DNA of 64,000 nucleotides from Rosa chinensis (lineage: Eukaryota; Streptophyta; Magnoliopsida; Rosales; Rosaceae): the NCBI RefSeq assembly GCF_002994745.2, contig NC_037089.1, positions 82,236,347 through 82,300,346 of the forward strand, given 5' to 3'. Positions 45,501 to 55,900 of this stretch are shown here, one piece after another (the stretch's first letter is position 1; each line of letters begins with the position of its first letter). Under the pieces are notes generated by a model, which saw only the letters and a list, made by a program, of their open reading frames with translations, was not told where the DNA came from and did no database searches. A program made the position numbers and the translations under genes.

Positions 45501-46467
45501 TGTAGGAATGTTATCTTCAATTAAAGTTTGGTTGTCCAAGACTTTCCTTATGAAGGATCTTGGAGAAGCTGCCTATGTACTAGGAATAAAGATCTATAGA
45601 GACAGATCAAAAAGATTAATTGGATTATCTCAATCCTTGTACATAGACAAAGTGCTGAATAGATTTCACATGGAACAATCTAAGAAGGGTTTTCTGCCTG
45701 TCAGACATGGCATTCACCTTTCTAAGAAAATGTGCCCACAAACGATTGAGGAAGTGCAAAAGATGAGCAAGATCCCATATGCATCTGCAATAGGGAGCCT
45801 CATGTATGCGATGCTATGCACAAGACCTGATATCAGTTATGGCGTAAGCATAACCAGTCGATATCAGTCCAATCCAGGTTTAGAACACTGGAATGCTGTT
45901 AAGAATATCCTTAAGTACTTGAGAAGGACTAAAGATTTATTCCTCGTTTATGGAGGTGGTGATTTGCAATCAGAGTTGCAAGTGGAAGCATACACAGACT
46001 CAGATTTTCAATCTGATGTGAATGACAGAAAATCCACATCAGGGTTTGTCTTCACCTTGAATGGAGGTGCAGTAAATTGGAGAAGCTGCAAACAAAGCGT
46101 TACTGCAGATTCCACTACTGAGGCAGAATACATTGCAGCATCAGAGGCTGCAAAGGAAGCAGTTTGGATGAAAAAGTTCATCACTGAACTTGATGTTGTT
46201 CCTACCATTGAGTCACCGATTCCACTTTACTGTGACAACAATGGGGCAATTGCTCAAGCCAAGGAACCAAGGTCTCATCAAAAATCCAAACACATCGAAA
46301 GACGTTTCCATATCATAAGGGAGATTGTTAATCGTGGAGACATTAACATTCTCAAAGTAGCATCTGCTGATAACATATCGGATCCATTTACTAAGCCTTT
46401 ATCACAAGCAAAGCTAGAACAACATCTTGAGAAGATGGGTGTACGTTTCATGGCTGATTGGGTTTAG
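42520..46467 (+). CDS. Ty1/copia gag-pol polyprotein, 1315 aa
   Basis: One frame encodes the whole copia set in order. Gag lies at residues 1-245 (UBN2-like), with a lysine-rich stretch and the zinc knuckle CFFCNKDGHWKRNC at about 248-261. Next come the aspartic protease (WIIDSGASHH, about 292), the pre-integrase HHCC finger (about 431-470), and the integrase with D (IHTDVCG, about 494), D (LRSDRGGEY) and E (GVSERRNRT). The reverse transcriptase starts at about 816 with WQMDVKTAFLNG and YVDD (about 983). RNase H has EAYTDSD (about 1156), TEAEYIA and LYCDNNGA. All catalytic residues expected for the family are present and there is no stop or frameshift. The start at 42520 is the first methionine before a typical gag N-terminus. 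Product sites are cytoplasmic particles, then the nucleus. Confidence 0.95.
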   Translation: MSGHPITKILNENRLEGPNFNDWLRNLKIVLTFDKIAYVLQNAPPHTLLAQDVTDEQRVAYQKHKDDDTQAKCVMLASMNSQLQKQHENMDSASSILLHLTELFGERNRNVRFTVVNELVKTKHVRGAPVHQHGLKMIGLIEQIQDLGFALDAELAQDLLLSSLDDSFSQFIMNYNMQQMDHTLSDLLNMLVTAEKQIKKESGSAAIIASSSSSKSKGKGKKKQVIKPKGVVQKKKKKEQKEPKGICFFCNKDGHWKRNCKAYLASLKNKSSTEGMINVIESIFTVNNTSTWIIDSGASHHVCTSLQDLVGARKLKAGEITLLVGNGTRVDAKAVGTYILKLPSGDTLELNNCLYLPICIKNLISISMLLKDGYRVVFDKLSGFVSINERMICHANIIDGLFHLALDGSINCMKENALGSKRSRETVNPIKMWHLKLGHISQDRIHKLSKNGYLESLGSDPMPTCESCLKGKMTKSHYGGQRTRVKELLGLIHTDVCGPMSTISRGGFSYFITFTDDYSRFGYLYLMKNKSEAFEKFKEFKNEVEKQTDRSIKALRSDRGGEYLSNEFIDYLKQEGIVSSLAPPGTPQLNGVSERRNRTLLDMVRSMMSYTDLPISFWGYALQTAIYLLNKVPSKSVPLTPYEMWHGKKPSLNHIKIWGCPAYVKRLEAGKLEARSSKCLFVGYPKDSLGYYFYQPEEQKVFVSRNATFLERDYVLDGNVEQMVELKEVSNKPQTNTPFPIEQLPEPTITQTPRISSRIRIPPKRYGLCHESLGELNLLGGNENLYDPSSYNEAMSNVDSKQWQEAMESEIDSMYTNQVWTLVDPPPGIRPIGNKWVFKKKIGSDGKIETYKARLVAKGYKQREGIDYEDTFSPVAMVKSIRILFAIAAHYDYEIWQMDVKTAFLNGNLEEDLYMDQPEGFTSKDDIHKVCKLHRSIYGLKQASRSWNIRFDDAVKSFGFTQNMDEPCVYKKVSGSAVVFLVLYVDDILLFGNDVGMLSSIKVWLSKTFLMKDLGEAAYVLGIKIYRDRSKRLIGLSQSLYIDKVLNRFHMEQSKKGFLPVRHGIHLSKKMCPQTIEEVQKMSKIPYASAIGSLMYAMLCTRPDISYGVSITSRYQSNPGLEHWNAVKNILKYLRRTKDLFLVYGGGDLQSELQVEAYTDSDFQSDVNDRKSTSGFVFTLNGGAVNWRSCKQSVTADSTTEAEYIAASEAAKEAVWMKKFITELDVVPTIESPIPLYCDNNGAIAQAKEPRSHQKSKHIERRFHIIREIVNRGDINILKVASADNISDPFTKPLSQAKLEQHLEKMGVRFMADWV

Positions 46468-46470
46468 TAC

Positions 46471-46481
46471 AAGTGGGAGAT
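46471..46481 (+). promoter_or_regulatory. polypurine tract of the copia element
   Basis: AAGTGGGAGAT lies directly before the 3' LTR and four bases after the gag-pol stop, the place where plus-strand DNA synthesis starts. Confidence 0.85.
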
Positions 46482-48340
46482 TGAAGGAATTGTGTCCTAA
46501 AACAATCATTTTGATGTAATTATTATTGTAATTATTATTAATCAAAAGGGCAAGTTTATTGTTCATTGCTTATATTTGATATTTGATTGAACAAGGTCCA
46601 AGGAATATGAGTTAAAGAGAAAGTAATCTAAAGAGTTAGATGTGTGAGACCTTTACTCTTTCACACTCTTATCCTAAAAGGTTCCTAGTCATAGGATTAT
46701 CACTTGGACATTGATAATCCGGAAAGACTAGCACATACTATGTATGCTCAATATGGAGGATGATATGTCTCTTGTCATTTGTGTGGAGACACTAATACAA
46801 GTATGTGGGTGCTCTTAATTTAAAGAGTACACTGAACGCGATCATTAGAGTTCTTGTATGGAGTCTTACTTACATGTCAAACTTGAACTCTAAATTGCAA
46901 TAATACAAATTAGTCCTTTGACCTGAGACACCATAGTTGTCTTATGAGTGAATTGATTATTTCTTGATGATGCAATAATATTGTGTCCCTTAATGGATAT
47001 AATAGATGCATTCATTGGTATAATCAATTCGGTCATGGAGACATGTGAGTGTACAATAAGGAATCTCTATCCTTAAGTAAATAAGGTGTATGTTCAAAGA
47101 TGTGATTCAATAAGTCTTTGGCCAAAGCATTGAATGAGATTAAAAAGGAGTTTTTAATCACATTCTAAGAATCACATAAGAATGAAAATCACATTAGGGG
47201 ATTGACATATCAATTCCATACCCCGATGATGTGATTTAGAACATAGTGTTAGAGAAGGACCGTATTGTATTGTAATTCCAATTGAATAGGTTCTTTGTCA
47301 TTCTACATTAACTAGGGTAGTCATGATATGTTGCAAGACGTCACTCATGACTTGTGAAGTCCCCGAGGATTAATAAACATTTATAATCCTAATAACAAGG
47401 GAGAATCAAAAATGGAGTTTTTGATTCGTAAACAAAATAGAATGGTTTCTATAAACTTCACTGCCTTGTTAATTAGAACCTAAGAGATCGCACACCATAT
47501 AAGTGGATCATTGAGATTGTATATGAAGAAGATTAAACAAGAGTTGGTTATGACCAAATAATTAATTAGATTTATTATTTGGACATAATTAGGATTTTCG
47601 GGTAAAACCGAACCTATTGGGCCTAAACGATTGTCGGGTTTTTGGTGTGGACTTGGGCTTCACTAAATGAGATTTAAATGAAAGCCCAAGACACATTTTT
47701 AGTGCCCAATAACAAGTATGGACCAGCCAAAATATTGGCTTTATGAAAGTCAATATTTTCTTTTAGTAATTGGAGTTATTTCCTATTATATAAAAGTGAA
47801 AGCATGGACAAAGAGAATAAGTGTGTCTCCACACTATTATTTTCAGATTTGAGATTTGAGAGAGAGAGAAAGAGTTCTCTCTTGGTCCATTACAAAATTA
47901 AAGGAAAGAAGAACACTTGCATAATTTCTTCTTTTCTTTCATCTTTCTTCATCTCTTGATTCACTTGGTGAAGATCCTTAGAGGCCATATCTTTTTGTGG
48001 CTTTCCTTACTACATCAAAGAGAAGATTACAAGCACAAGAAGGAGTACAAGAAGGAGTTCTTAATCCAAGGTGCTTCAAGGTGGAGGAAACACACACAAG
48101 GAGAGATCAAGGAGAGGAACTTTGGTGGTTCACTTGGATCGGATTAAAATCACGCTCCAAGGGTGAGTAGAACATAAACTCCCTCTTTGTTCTTCCTTAC
48201 TATGCATGCTATGTTTATATACATATCACAATAAGCCAAGATCATGGGTTAAAGGAATGGATTTTATGTTTAGTTAGTAGTTTAATGGTTAAACTAATTC
48301 CGCACTAATTAAAAAGTTTTGAAATCCATCCATTCCTTCA
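46482..48340 (+). repeat. 3' LTR of the intact copia element, 1859 bp
   Basis: Same length and ends as the 5' LTR, and no mismatch found where I compared them. It is followed by the target duplication GTACC (48341-48345) and then Tat pol sequence. Confidence 0.95.
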
Positions 48341-48345
48341 GTACC

Positions 48346-49560
48346 CACTTACCAATACGACCTCGCAGAATAGGTCGCGACAACATGTACTTAACTAGGT
48401 CGGTTTGAGCGATAATGCAAGTGGTAAAGGATAACATGTAGTGTCGCAACTTGCACGCTGAGAAGTACAATGTAAGACAATTTTTCCATGGGAGTATACC
48501 TGGTTTCACAATCCGTCAATGTCCTACTGAGGTAAAAAAAAATGGCATGCTCGACACCTTCCTCATCATCCTAGGCGAGTAGGCTGCCAGTGGACGCCAC
48601 AGCTGCTGAAATATATAGCTTTAATGGAAACCTGGCTCTAGGTGGAACGAGTACTGGCGGGCTTGTCAGATAGGCCTTAATTTTTTCAAAAGCCTTTTGG
48701 GGTTGAGGTTCCCATACAAACTCGTTCTATCCTTGTAGTCTCAGTAGTGGGGAAAAGGGCTGGATTTTACCTGCAGAGTTAGATATGAAAAGTCTCAGGA
48801 AGTTGATCTTACCCAGTAAACGTTGTAACTCTTTCTTTGTGCGTGGGGAAGAGGCGTTGATGACCGCACTTGCCTTATCCTCAGGGACCTCAACACCCCT
48901 TTGATGGACAATGAAGCCCAGAAAATCTCCTGCTTGAACTCTGAAACACACTTGGCGGGGTTCATCTTGAGCTTGTGCAGCCGCATTCGCTCGAAGACTT
49001 TCTTGAGATCTGTGATGTGATCCCTGCGCTGCTTGGACTTGACAACCACGTCATTAATGTAAACCTCTAAAATCTTCCCTAGGATATCGTGGAAAATCAG
49101 GTTCATGGCTCTCTGATACGTTGCCCCAGCATTCTTCAGTCCAAAATGCATAACCACGTATTCAAAAACGCCCGCGAACCCTGGACAACTGAACGCGATT
49201 TTGTGTCTGTCTTCCTCCGCAACCGGAATCTGGTGATACCCAGCAGTTCTGTCCATGAAGGATAACAATTCATGTCCTGCTACTACATTTACCAACATAT
49301 CCGCGACCGGCTTGGGGCAGACGTCTTTAGGCGTAGCGACATTAAGGTCTCTGTAGTCCACACAGACCCTCATCTTACCATTCTTCTTATGGACTGGCAC
49401 GATATTGGATAGCCACTGATTGTATTTGGCCACTCAAATGATGCCCGATCTATACATCTTTTCAACTTCTTCTTTGACCAGAACTTGGGACTCGGAGTTC
49501 ATTCTTTGCGGCTCTTGCTTCACAGGCCTCTTGTCAGGGAGTGTTGGTAGTTGATGGCAA
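48346..49560 (-). pseudogene. second Tat gypsy element: reverse transcriptase
   Basis: The minus-strand frame at 49433-48795 reads SNIVPVHKKNGKMRVCVDYR, then a PVADMLVN block, the first catalytic D (FMDRTAGYHQIPVA) and HFGLKNAGATYQRAM. The catalytic box is YIND where YIDD is expected, at 49050-49061, so the first aspartate of the pair is asparagine. A frameshift near 48950 leads to FLGFIVHQRGVEVPEDK and the RT thumb, and 48720-48346 continues the connection with stops up to the copia insertion. The enzyme is inactive. Upstream (49560-49434) the RT start is damaged: an in-frame stop lies near 49435. Confidence 0.85.
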
Positions 49561-50127
49561 ACTAAGTCCGGCGACAGGCCGGGCATGTCTTCATATTTCT
49601 CCGCGAAGCAGTCTTTGAACTATAGTAATAAATCAATGAGCCTCTGTCTCTCACTAGGCTCTAAGTAAGCGCTGATAGCCACTTCCATAGGTTCAGCTGC
49701 TGTTCCAAGATTGACTTTCTGTGTAGGATCTCTGACCTTTGGAGGGGTGTCATCCAGCGCTGCTGGAGCCAGCTGAATTTCTTCTTCGTCTTCTTTTTCT
49801 TGGTCACAAAACTCCTCGTTGACAAATTCCAAGGTCGCGACATGATCATAGGCCTCTATCCCTTCTCCAGAAGGTCGTAATCCATTAATCATTTAAGGGT
49901 TTGGGCATAGCGTGGCTAGGCCTTTCCAAGCCCTCTTTTGCCAGCGTAAGCCCCCACTGTGCCAATTCAGAGGCTGTCACCCCTATGGGGCGGCCTTTGT
50001 CATCGATGCCACTGACTTGTAATGGAGTAATTGGCTCCAAGTAGTACCTGGCATCTATATAGTTTGCAGAAACTGGGAATGGGCGAGGATCCGCCTTAAT
50101 CACCTCGGCTTGATCTATTACCCTATT
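49561..50127 (-). pseudogene. second Tat gypsy element: protease-RT linker
   Basis: Two short minus-strand frames (50103-49885 and 49892-49620) cover the region between protease and reverse transcriptase. They include a low-complexity acidic stretch (DQEKEDEEE) and the PSERQRLIDLL block that usually precedes the RT in Tat elements. No catalytic motif is expected here. The frames overlap by a few bases in different phases, indicating a frameshift near 49890. Confidence 0.6.
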
Positions 50128-50790
50128 CTACATTACCAGTTCTTGGTGGAGAGTTGAAGGAACACAATAGCTCCGGTGAATCCAGTCGGGCCCTAGGATG
50201 GCGTTATAGGCCGCGTAATAGTCTGTCATGAAGAAAGCATAGACTCCCTCTGCTGGTCCTACCTTGATACGTAGAAACAATAAACCGAAAGTCTTTATGA
50301 CTGTCCCCGCAAAGTTCTTTAGCGTGAGGGATGTAGACTGGATCTTCTGTTTCTTGATCCCAAGTAGATGCATGGTTCTTGTGGTGATAACGTTGACAGC
50401 GGCCCCTGTGTCGACCATGACCTTGCTGACTTTAGTGCCAGCAATCTCCACTATTATATATAAAGGTTGTATGTGTTGAACCATCGCAGGCGTCGGTCTT
50501 GTGAAGCTCATAAAGAAACCTTTACCCTCAGCGTCTTCAGTCTCAAAAACCACTGCCTCTGCTAAAGGTGTTGTTGCAACCGATGTGATTTGTAGAGGCT
50601 GATCGGTATCGTCTTCATTCTCCATACACTCCTGCATGGCGATTGGCAAAGCGTATCTCGCGGGGAGTACATAGACCATATTGCAGGAAGTATCAACCGC
50701 CTCAGTTTCGTCTATGTCGTCCTCTAGGTTGAGCTTCGGCTCTCTAACCGGGATGTCAGTGTTGAATTGCTTCACTATCTGATCTACCAA
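50128..50790 (-). pseudogene. second Tat gypsy element: aspartic protease
   Basis: This 220-codon minus-strand frame contains the retropepsin active site KVMVDTGAAVNVI, followed by a TLKNFAGT block and the ILGPDWIH block typical of the end of this domain in Tat elements. The DTGA motif is intact. Protease would cut the gag-pol chain into working proteins. Adjacent frames upstream and downstream are out of phase or closed by stops (near 50128 and 50800), so the polyprotein is broken. Confidence 0.85.
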
Positions 50791-50858
50791 TGACTCCTCT
50801 GTAAGCCCATTTACCTCGCACTATTCTTGTTCCTGCAGCTCGGGGCCATCAACAATGG

Positions 50859-51806
50859 CTAGTTTGACCTCTGTTCCCCTGCAAGTATCTCCCTTAGGGG
50901 TGCGACCACTAGACTTTGGACTTTTTTAGGTCTCCACTGTAAAGCTTCTGCAGTGCTTCCCTTGCTCTCCAATCTCTCAAACACTGAGGGTTTGGCTTCT
51001 GGTTCCTCTTGAAACAACCTGCGCCTAACATGTGGCCGCCTAGTTGGCGAATTGTCCTTCCTAGCTAACGGAGGTGTCCTTTCTGTCGTGATCCTGCAGA
51101 AAACATTAGGCTTAGAGGCTCTTGCTTCTGAGAGCGCTTGTTTTTGGAAACTACGAGGAGCCACCAATGGCTTAACAGCTAATGCCTCCATCTCCTTTTG
51201 ATATTGCTCAGGAGATTTAACTAGTTGCGACTGCCTGATCAAGCCTTGATCCAGAGCCTCTAAGGCGCGTTTGGCTTCTCCGAACCTACGCTGCAATTTT
51301 CTTTTCCTGGAAGGGCTGATCTCCACTGCTTTCCCCTTCTCTCTGGTATACCATTTGCCTTCTTTGATGGTGGACGTTGAAGCAGGAGGAATGTATGGTT
51401 TGGTCACTACATCTTCGTACTCATTCCATACCCTTCCTTCTTGTTTCTGATCGGGCGCGGCTGCTTTCAATTTCTTGAACAAGTTGGAATCCTTTGGAGA
51501 TGGTGGTGACTTTACCTCTACTCTCGCCTTTGGGCTAGAAGGTTGGTAGTTTCGTGATGGTGAAGCCCATTTGATTGGCCGGAGGGAACCAAAACGAAAT
51601 GTCTGCTCGACTTCTGCGTGCGACACCAGGATGCTGCATTCTTCTTTACATTGCGAGCAAAGGACCACTAGTGAGGCTTCATTGATGGGCTTAGCTTTCT
51701 TCTTTACATGAGTTTCCTCCCCCTCATCCCTCTCTTCTTTCCCCTTTATAGTCAAATCCAAGGTTGTTTTTCTCTGGTTCTTCTTGGGCCAGTTCACATC
51801 AACCAT
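50859..51806 (-). pseudogene. second Tat gypsy element: gag-protease linker region
   Basis: A 315-codon minus-strand frame rich in lysine, arginine, serine and proline. It includes an RKRKLQRRFGEAKRALEALD stretch and a CSQCKEECS cysteine pair that may be part of a metal-binding site. In Tat elements a long, poorly conserved basic region joins gag to protease, which fits its place. I recognise no catalytic domain. It is separated from the protease by a stop near 50820 and from gag by one near 51820. Confidence 0.6.
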
Positions 51807-51832
51807 ACTGACTCCGGTATCCTAAAAAGGGT

Positions 51833-52940
51833 TCAAGAGTCTACTAGTGCTGCTGTGGCCGTCGAAGTTTCTACCTGAAAACTGCCGTTATTGAGCCATA
51901 CCTGAATTTGGTCCTTTAGCTTCACACAATCAGCTGTGTTGTGGTTCCACAATTTGTGGAATTTGCAGTATTTCTTCCCTTTCAGCTGATCCGGTCGGGG
52001 GAAAGGGCCAAAGTTTGTTTTCACCATCTTCACGGCAATCATCTCATCCAGAATCTCATATGCCTTATTGGCATCATATGTATATGTCACGAACTCAGGT
52101 TTGGTGAAAGCCACAGACTTGAGCTTGACAGGCTCCTTAGATATCTTTAACTGCTTGAGGGTCTTCCTACCTGTCAATTCTAGCGCGGAGATGTCATTCT
52201 CCTCTTCCTCATCTTCATCTTCACCCTGGAAAACCTTTTCCCCTTGCTGGTGATAGTAAGGATCATAGATTGGGTGTAGGTATCCAAGAGCTGCCACTGT
52301 GCGGTGTTTCCCTGGCACATATGTTCCTTTGGACACATTTTTCCTAGCATCAGTCTCTCTGAGGAGATGCTCAAAGCTACCCACCTCTGTGATAAGTTCT
52401 CCCATTGACTGGATCATGCTGCCATGTTGTTTCTTTTGTTGGCGCGGTTCTAAACCCTTGATTGCTAACTTGACCATTTTTTTTTTCAGGAAGGTGCATA
52501 CTCAGTTTGGCTTTCTGGATTTGAAAGCGTTGAAGATAGGCAACGGTAGACTCGGTGGGTTACTGTGACATCTGAGTAAGAGAGGCCAAATCGAGGGCTC
52601 AATGGCTCCAAAAGTTTATCGGAAGAGCTTTTCCATCGCGGGCCAATCTGCCACTGTTCTTGGTCGGAGTTTGGAAAACCATATAAAGGCGGCTCCAGAA
52701 AGAGAAGTACCAAAGATCCTGCACTTGAGGATGTCATCATTCTGGTATTGGCCGCATTGCACCCTGAACCTGGCCAGATGAGTTGTCGCGTTCTCAGTGT
52801 CCTCCCCTGAAAAAGTAGAAAATATGATATTCTTATAACCTCTTGGAAAGGGCGCGAGCATTATATGTGGTGGGAAAGGTCCCTCATAGACCCCATCCAT
52901 TTGGGCCCTAGGGTTGGCCAGCTTGGTTGTGAGCCCCAGA
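51833..52940 (-). pseudogene. second Tat gypsy element: gag, N-terminus missing
   Basis: On the minus strand the 52900-52616 frame reads a retrotransposon gag block (STFSGEDTENATTHLARF, then FGTSLSGAAFIWFSKL), as in Ty3/gypsy gag. It continues out of phase at 52740-52486 and then as a 214-codon frame at 52477-51833. That last part has an MVKLAIKGLEP start, an acidic EDEDEEEEND stretch and a CKFHKLWNHNTADCVKLKDQ block (a CxHxxxxHxxxxC-type motif near the C-terminus). At least two frameshifts are present. Sequence to the right of 52940 no longer reads as gag, so the element is cut there and its 5' LTR is not seen. Confidence 0.75.
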
Positions 52941-54115
52941 AAAATGTATTGAGCTTAATGGAGATCGTACGTGAAATTATTCAACGATCTCGATAAATGT
53001 CAAGATGCTCAAGGAAATTTTTAGAAATTTTCATAAAGTGAAATATTGGTGATCCAAGAAACTTGAGATTTTGATTTTTTTTTTTTTCATTTTGTAACAA
53101 CTTTTTGAGGAACATGACATTCTAAGATAATCAGATTAAGAAACATTTAGTTTCAATAGAAAACTCAAGAGGTTACAATAAATTTGTGAAATAACACAAT
53201 AATACTTTCAATTTGCTTATTATAAGAAAAAGACATCAGGCATGTGAAATGAATCTCAATATTTTTATTAGTCAATGTAATTTAATTTGACCAGTGCCAT
53301 TTCGAAAGTGGCTTGATAATCATCCATCATATAGTGTATCTAACCTTCCTTTTTGGTCCTCTTCACCAGTGATTCCAGAGCACTGGGTTAATGAATTTCG
53401 AAGGGAGGCATGGGTTTCAATTTCCTCTCTTTACTATTTCTTGTAGATCTGTCTAATCTTGCTGGTTCTAATAGGATGTTTCGACCCACTTCTCTTCCAA
53501 AGTCCTCTAATTCGGATTCGAATCATAATGGGTCTCTCACTTCAAGTCTGGATTCGTGATCTTCGGCCTCATCTCGATGCCTAGAAAATTTATTGTTTTC
53601 TTTCAATTGGGTAAAAAGTCTCGATTTGTTTTCATGTGTTGTCAGGGTCATGAGTCCTTTGCATCTCATGAAAGTCTTGAACAACTTCACTGATTAATTT
53701 TGTGCTTGGCATGACTCGTGTTGTTTACAATTTCTTTGCCATTGTCCTGCCCATGATTAAGGTTCATTTTATCTTATCATCAATCAATTTTTTTCTAATG
53801 GTATTGGGGTCCTATTTACCGAGACTAATTGCTTTATGTTAGTTCATTGTAGATTTAAATATAGCTGGAGAACATTGGATAATGAAGCTGAAGCCAAGGC
53901 AATGCAGACCTTAGAAGGTGAAGAATTGATTGTTCTTCAGCTTTTGATTACAGGGACCATATTTTTAACTTCTTTGTATCCCAATACCAAAGAAACTAAG
54001 CGAATCAGAAGATTGTTGACATCCATTCTTCTCAAGGTTGAAACACTGCAGATCTGTAAAACTCCAGACAACAAACTCACCAGGAAAGACAATAAATTGG
54101 GGAACCAAAAAATAG
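52941..54115. other. non-coding or unassigned, with one weak exon-like stretch
   Basis: I see no named gene. 52950-53280 is AT-rich spacer. 53836-54120 (+) is open for 94 codons before the next copia element and reads a fairly regular, helical sequence (KAMQTLEGEELIVLQLLITG). It could be a host exon fragment, but I do not recognise it and there are stops before it. 53280-53830 is exon-poor in appearance. Confidence 0.35.
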
Positions 54116-54120
54116 ATATT

Positions 54121-54338
54121 TGTTGTAGAGAAACTGAATTTGAGAGGAATTTGTTGTGTGTTCTCATTGATAATAGGGGCCTCTTTATATAGAGGATTAC
54201 AATGCATAGAATCTCAATCATACAAGGAAAGTAATTCTACATTGATTAGGATTCTAGATCCTTCTAATTAAATCCTATTACCACTAGGTCAAGTAACCTA
54301 GAGTTTGGGCTAAACACAAATTAGGTTTTCCTTCAACA
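54121..54338 (-). repeat. 3' LTR of the older copia element, 218 bp
   Basis: TGTTGTAGAG at one end, CCTTCAACA at the other, with a TATATAGAGGA-type TATA box in the middle on the plus strand (its complement CTATATAAAGAG on the minus strand). The internal sequence next to it is a polypurine tract. Confidence 0.9.
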
Positions 54339-54350
54339 CTCCCCCTTGTG
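54339..54350 (-). promoter_or_regulatory. polypurine tract of the older copia element
   Basis: The minus strand reads ACAAGGGGGAG directly before the 3' LTR (plus strand CTCCCCCTTGT). Confidence 0.8.
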
Positions 54351-54529
54351 TTGCCCAAACGCGGTGCTTCTCTCGTTGCCTCGTTAAAAACCTTGCCGAG
54401 TAACAAAAACCCAGTGGGACAAAAATAACCTCGGTCGAAGGGGAAAAAGAGCACAACACACCCTTCACGATTCGAGACGAACATGTAGACATCTCCCCCT
54501 GATGTCTGCACCTCCCCCTGATGACTACG

Positions 54530-55900
54530 ATCATGGGAGTTCAGATAATTTTCGCAAGTCAATTCTTACCACATGTTTCTCGAACGTGGATTTGGGCAAT
54601 GACTTAGTAAACAAGTCTGCCACATTGTCCTCAGATCGAACCTAGTTCACTTTGATCTCGAGGAGTGTCTGTTGTTGCTGATTATGCTTGGTGTTGTCGC
54701 TTTTGATGTAGTCTTGCCTCATTTGTTCAAAACAAGTAGCATTATCCTAATGCTCGTAGGCTCATCTGTGGTAGACATCAATCCACAATTGTCCGAACAT
54801 GCGTAATTATAGATCCAATCCATATACATTCACGAACCACTTCGTGAAGAGCAATGATCTCTGCATTGTTCGAAGATATAGCGACTAGGGTCTAATATGT
54901 AGACCTCCAAGATATCACGGTCTTTTCCCATGGTGAACACTTAACCGGATTAGGAATGACTATTGTGTGGGTCAGACAGATACCCAACATCAGCAAAACC
55001 TTCCAAAACACATGTCGTTTTGGGATGGGAATAGAGAACGCAGGCCAGCGTTGGCGGCGTACCTGGTGTGTGATGGGTCCGAATCCATCATCTCTTTGTA
55101 TAGGGATAGAACAAGCCCATATCATTCATACATCACAAGTATCGAAAGATATCTTTTACACCAATCCAATGGCGTCGCGTTGGCGCAGAGCTATATCTAG
55201 CTAACAAGTTCACAACATATGAGATGTCCGGTCTTGTGCATTGAGATAAGTACAATAATGCGCCTATTGTACTAAGTAAGGCACTTTTGCCTCTAGCACA
55301 TCTTCGTCATCATCCTTTCGACGAAGAGGATCCTTTTCAGGATCAAGACTACAGACGATCATGGGGGTGCTTGAAGGCTTGACATTGTCAAAATGCCTAA
55401 GCATCTATCGACACGATGCTCAAGTTCCAAACCGAGACATAATCGTGTTCTCCCAAAATCCTTCATCTCAAACTCGGATTTCAAGTGTTCAGCGGTTTCC
55501 CTTAACTCTTTAAGGGCTTCTAATGAAGATCATGTCCAACATGAACCGCGATGGAATCCGAAACTTGTTATAGAAACGCGTGGGCATATCCCTTCCCAAT
55601 CAAGTAGTCACTTTAGTGAGCGTTTCAACCTTATTGTAAACGCGCTCCATGGTCTAGAGCCACTTGACTTGGGTAAATGAAGTTCACCATGAATCTTCAT
55701 GTATATTCCGTATCTAGATCCCTATAGAGATACGTAGTGACCACATTTGTAAGCTGCATGTTCAGTTATTCGGAAACTACCAAACTGACAGGGTAGTGGA
55801 GTGCAATGACATCCATTACGAGAGAATATGTCTCATCGTAGTCGATTCCAGGGCGTTTTGTGAGAAGCCTTGCGCCATAAGGCGAGATTACCATCTCTTT
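54530..55900 (-). pseudogene. older copia: reverse transcriptase and RNase H remnants
   Basis: Only broken frames remain. Near 55860-55800 the minus strand reads GIDYDETYSLVMDVIA, the conserved block of copia reverse transcriptase. Around 54640-54560 it reads DNVADLFTKSLPKSTFEKH, the copia RNase H C-terminus. Between them are several stops (for example near 55200, 55000 and 54900) and frame changes, and I could not confirm the catalytic YVDD. It is not functional. Confidence 0.7.

Larger units (their letters stand above)
38505..48340 (+). mobile_element. complete, young Ty1/copia retrotransposon, 9836 bp
   Basis: All parts are present: 5' LTR (38505-40363), primer binding site, a 2.15-kb leader, a single uninterrupted gag-pol frame (42520-46467), polypurine tract and 3' LTR (46482-48340), with GTACC on both sides. 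Both LTRs are exactly 1859 bp. I saw no difference in the stretches I compared, including identical 76-codon chance frames in each. This points to a very recent insertion that may still be able to move. It sits in the pol of the older Tat element on the opposite strand. Long LTRs and a long leader make it larger than most copia elements; I cannot give the lineage. Confidence 0.95.

Noticed and set aside
39940..48147. Identical 76-codon frames in both LTRs (39940-40170 and 47917-48147)
   Set aside because: Identity is due to LTR duplication, and the peptide has no domain or good start context.
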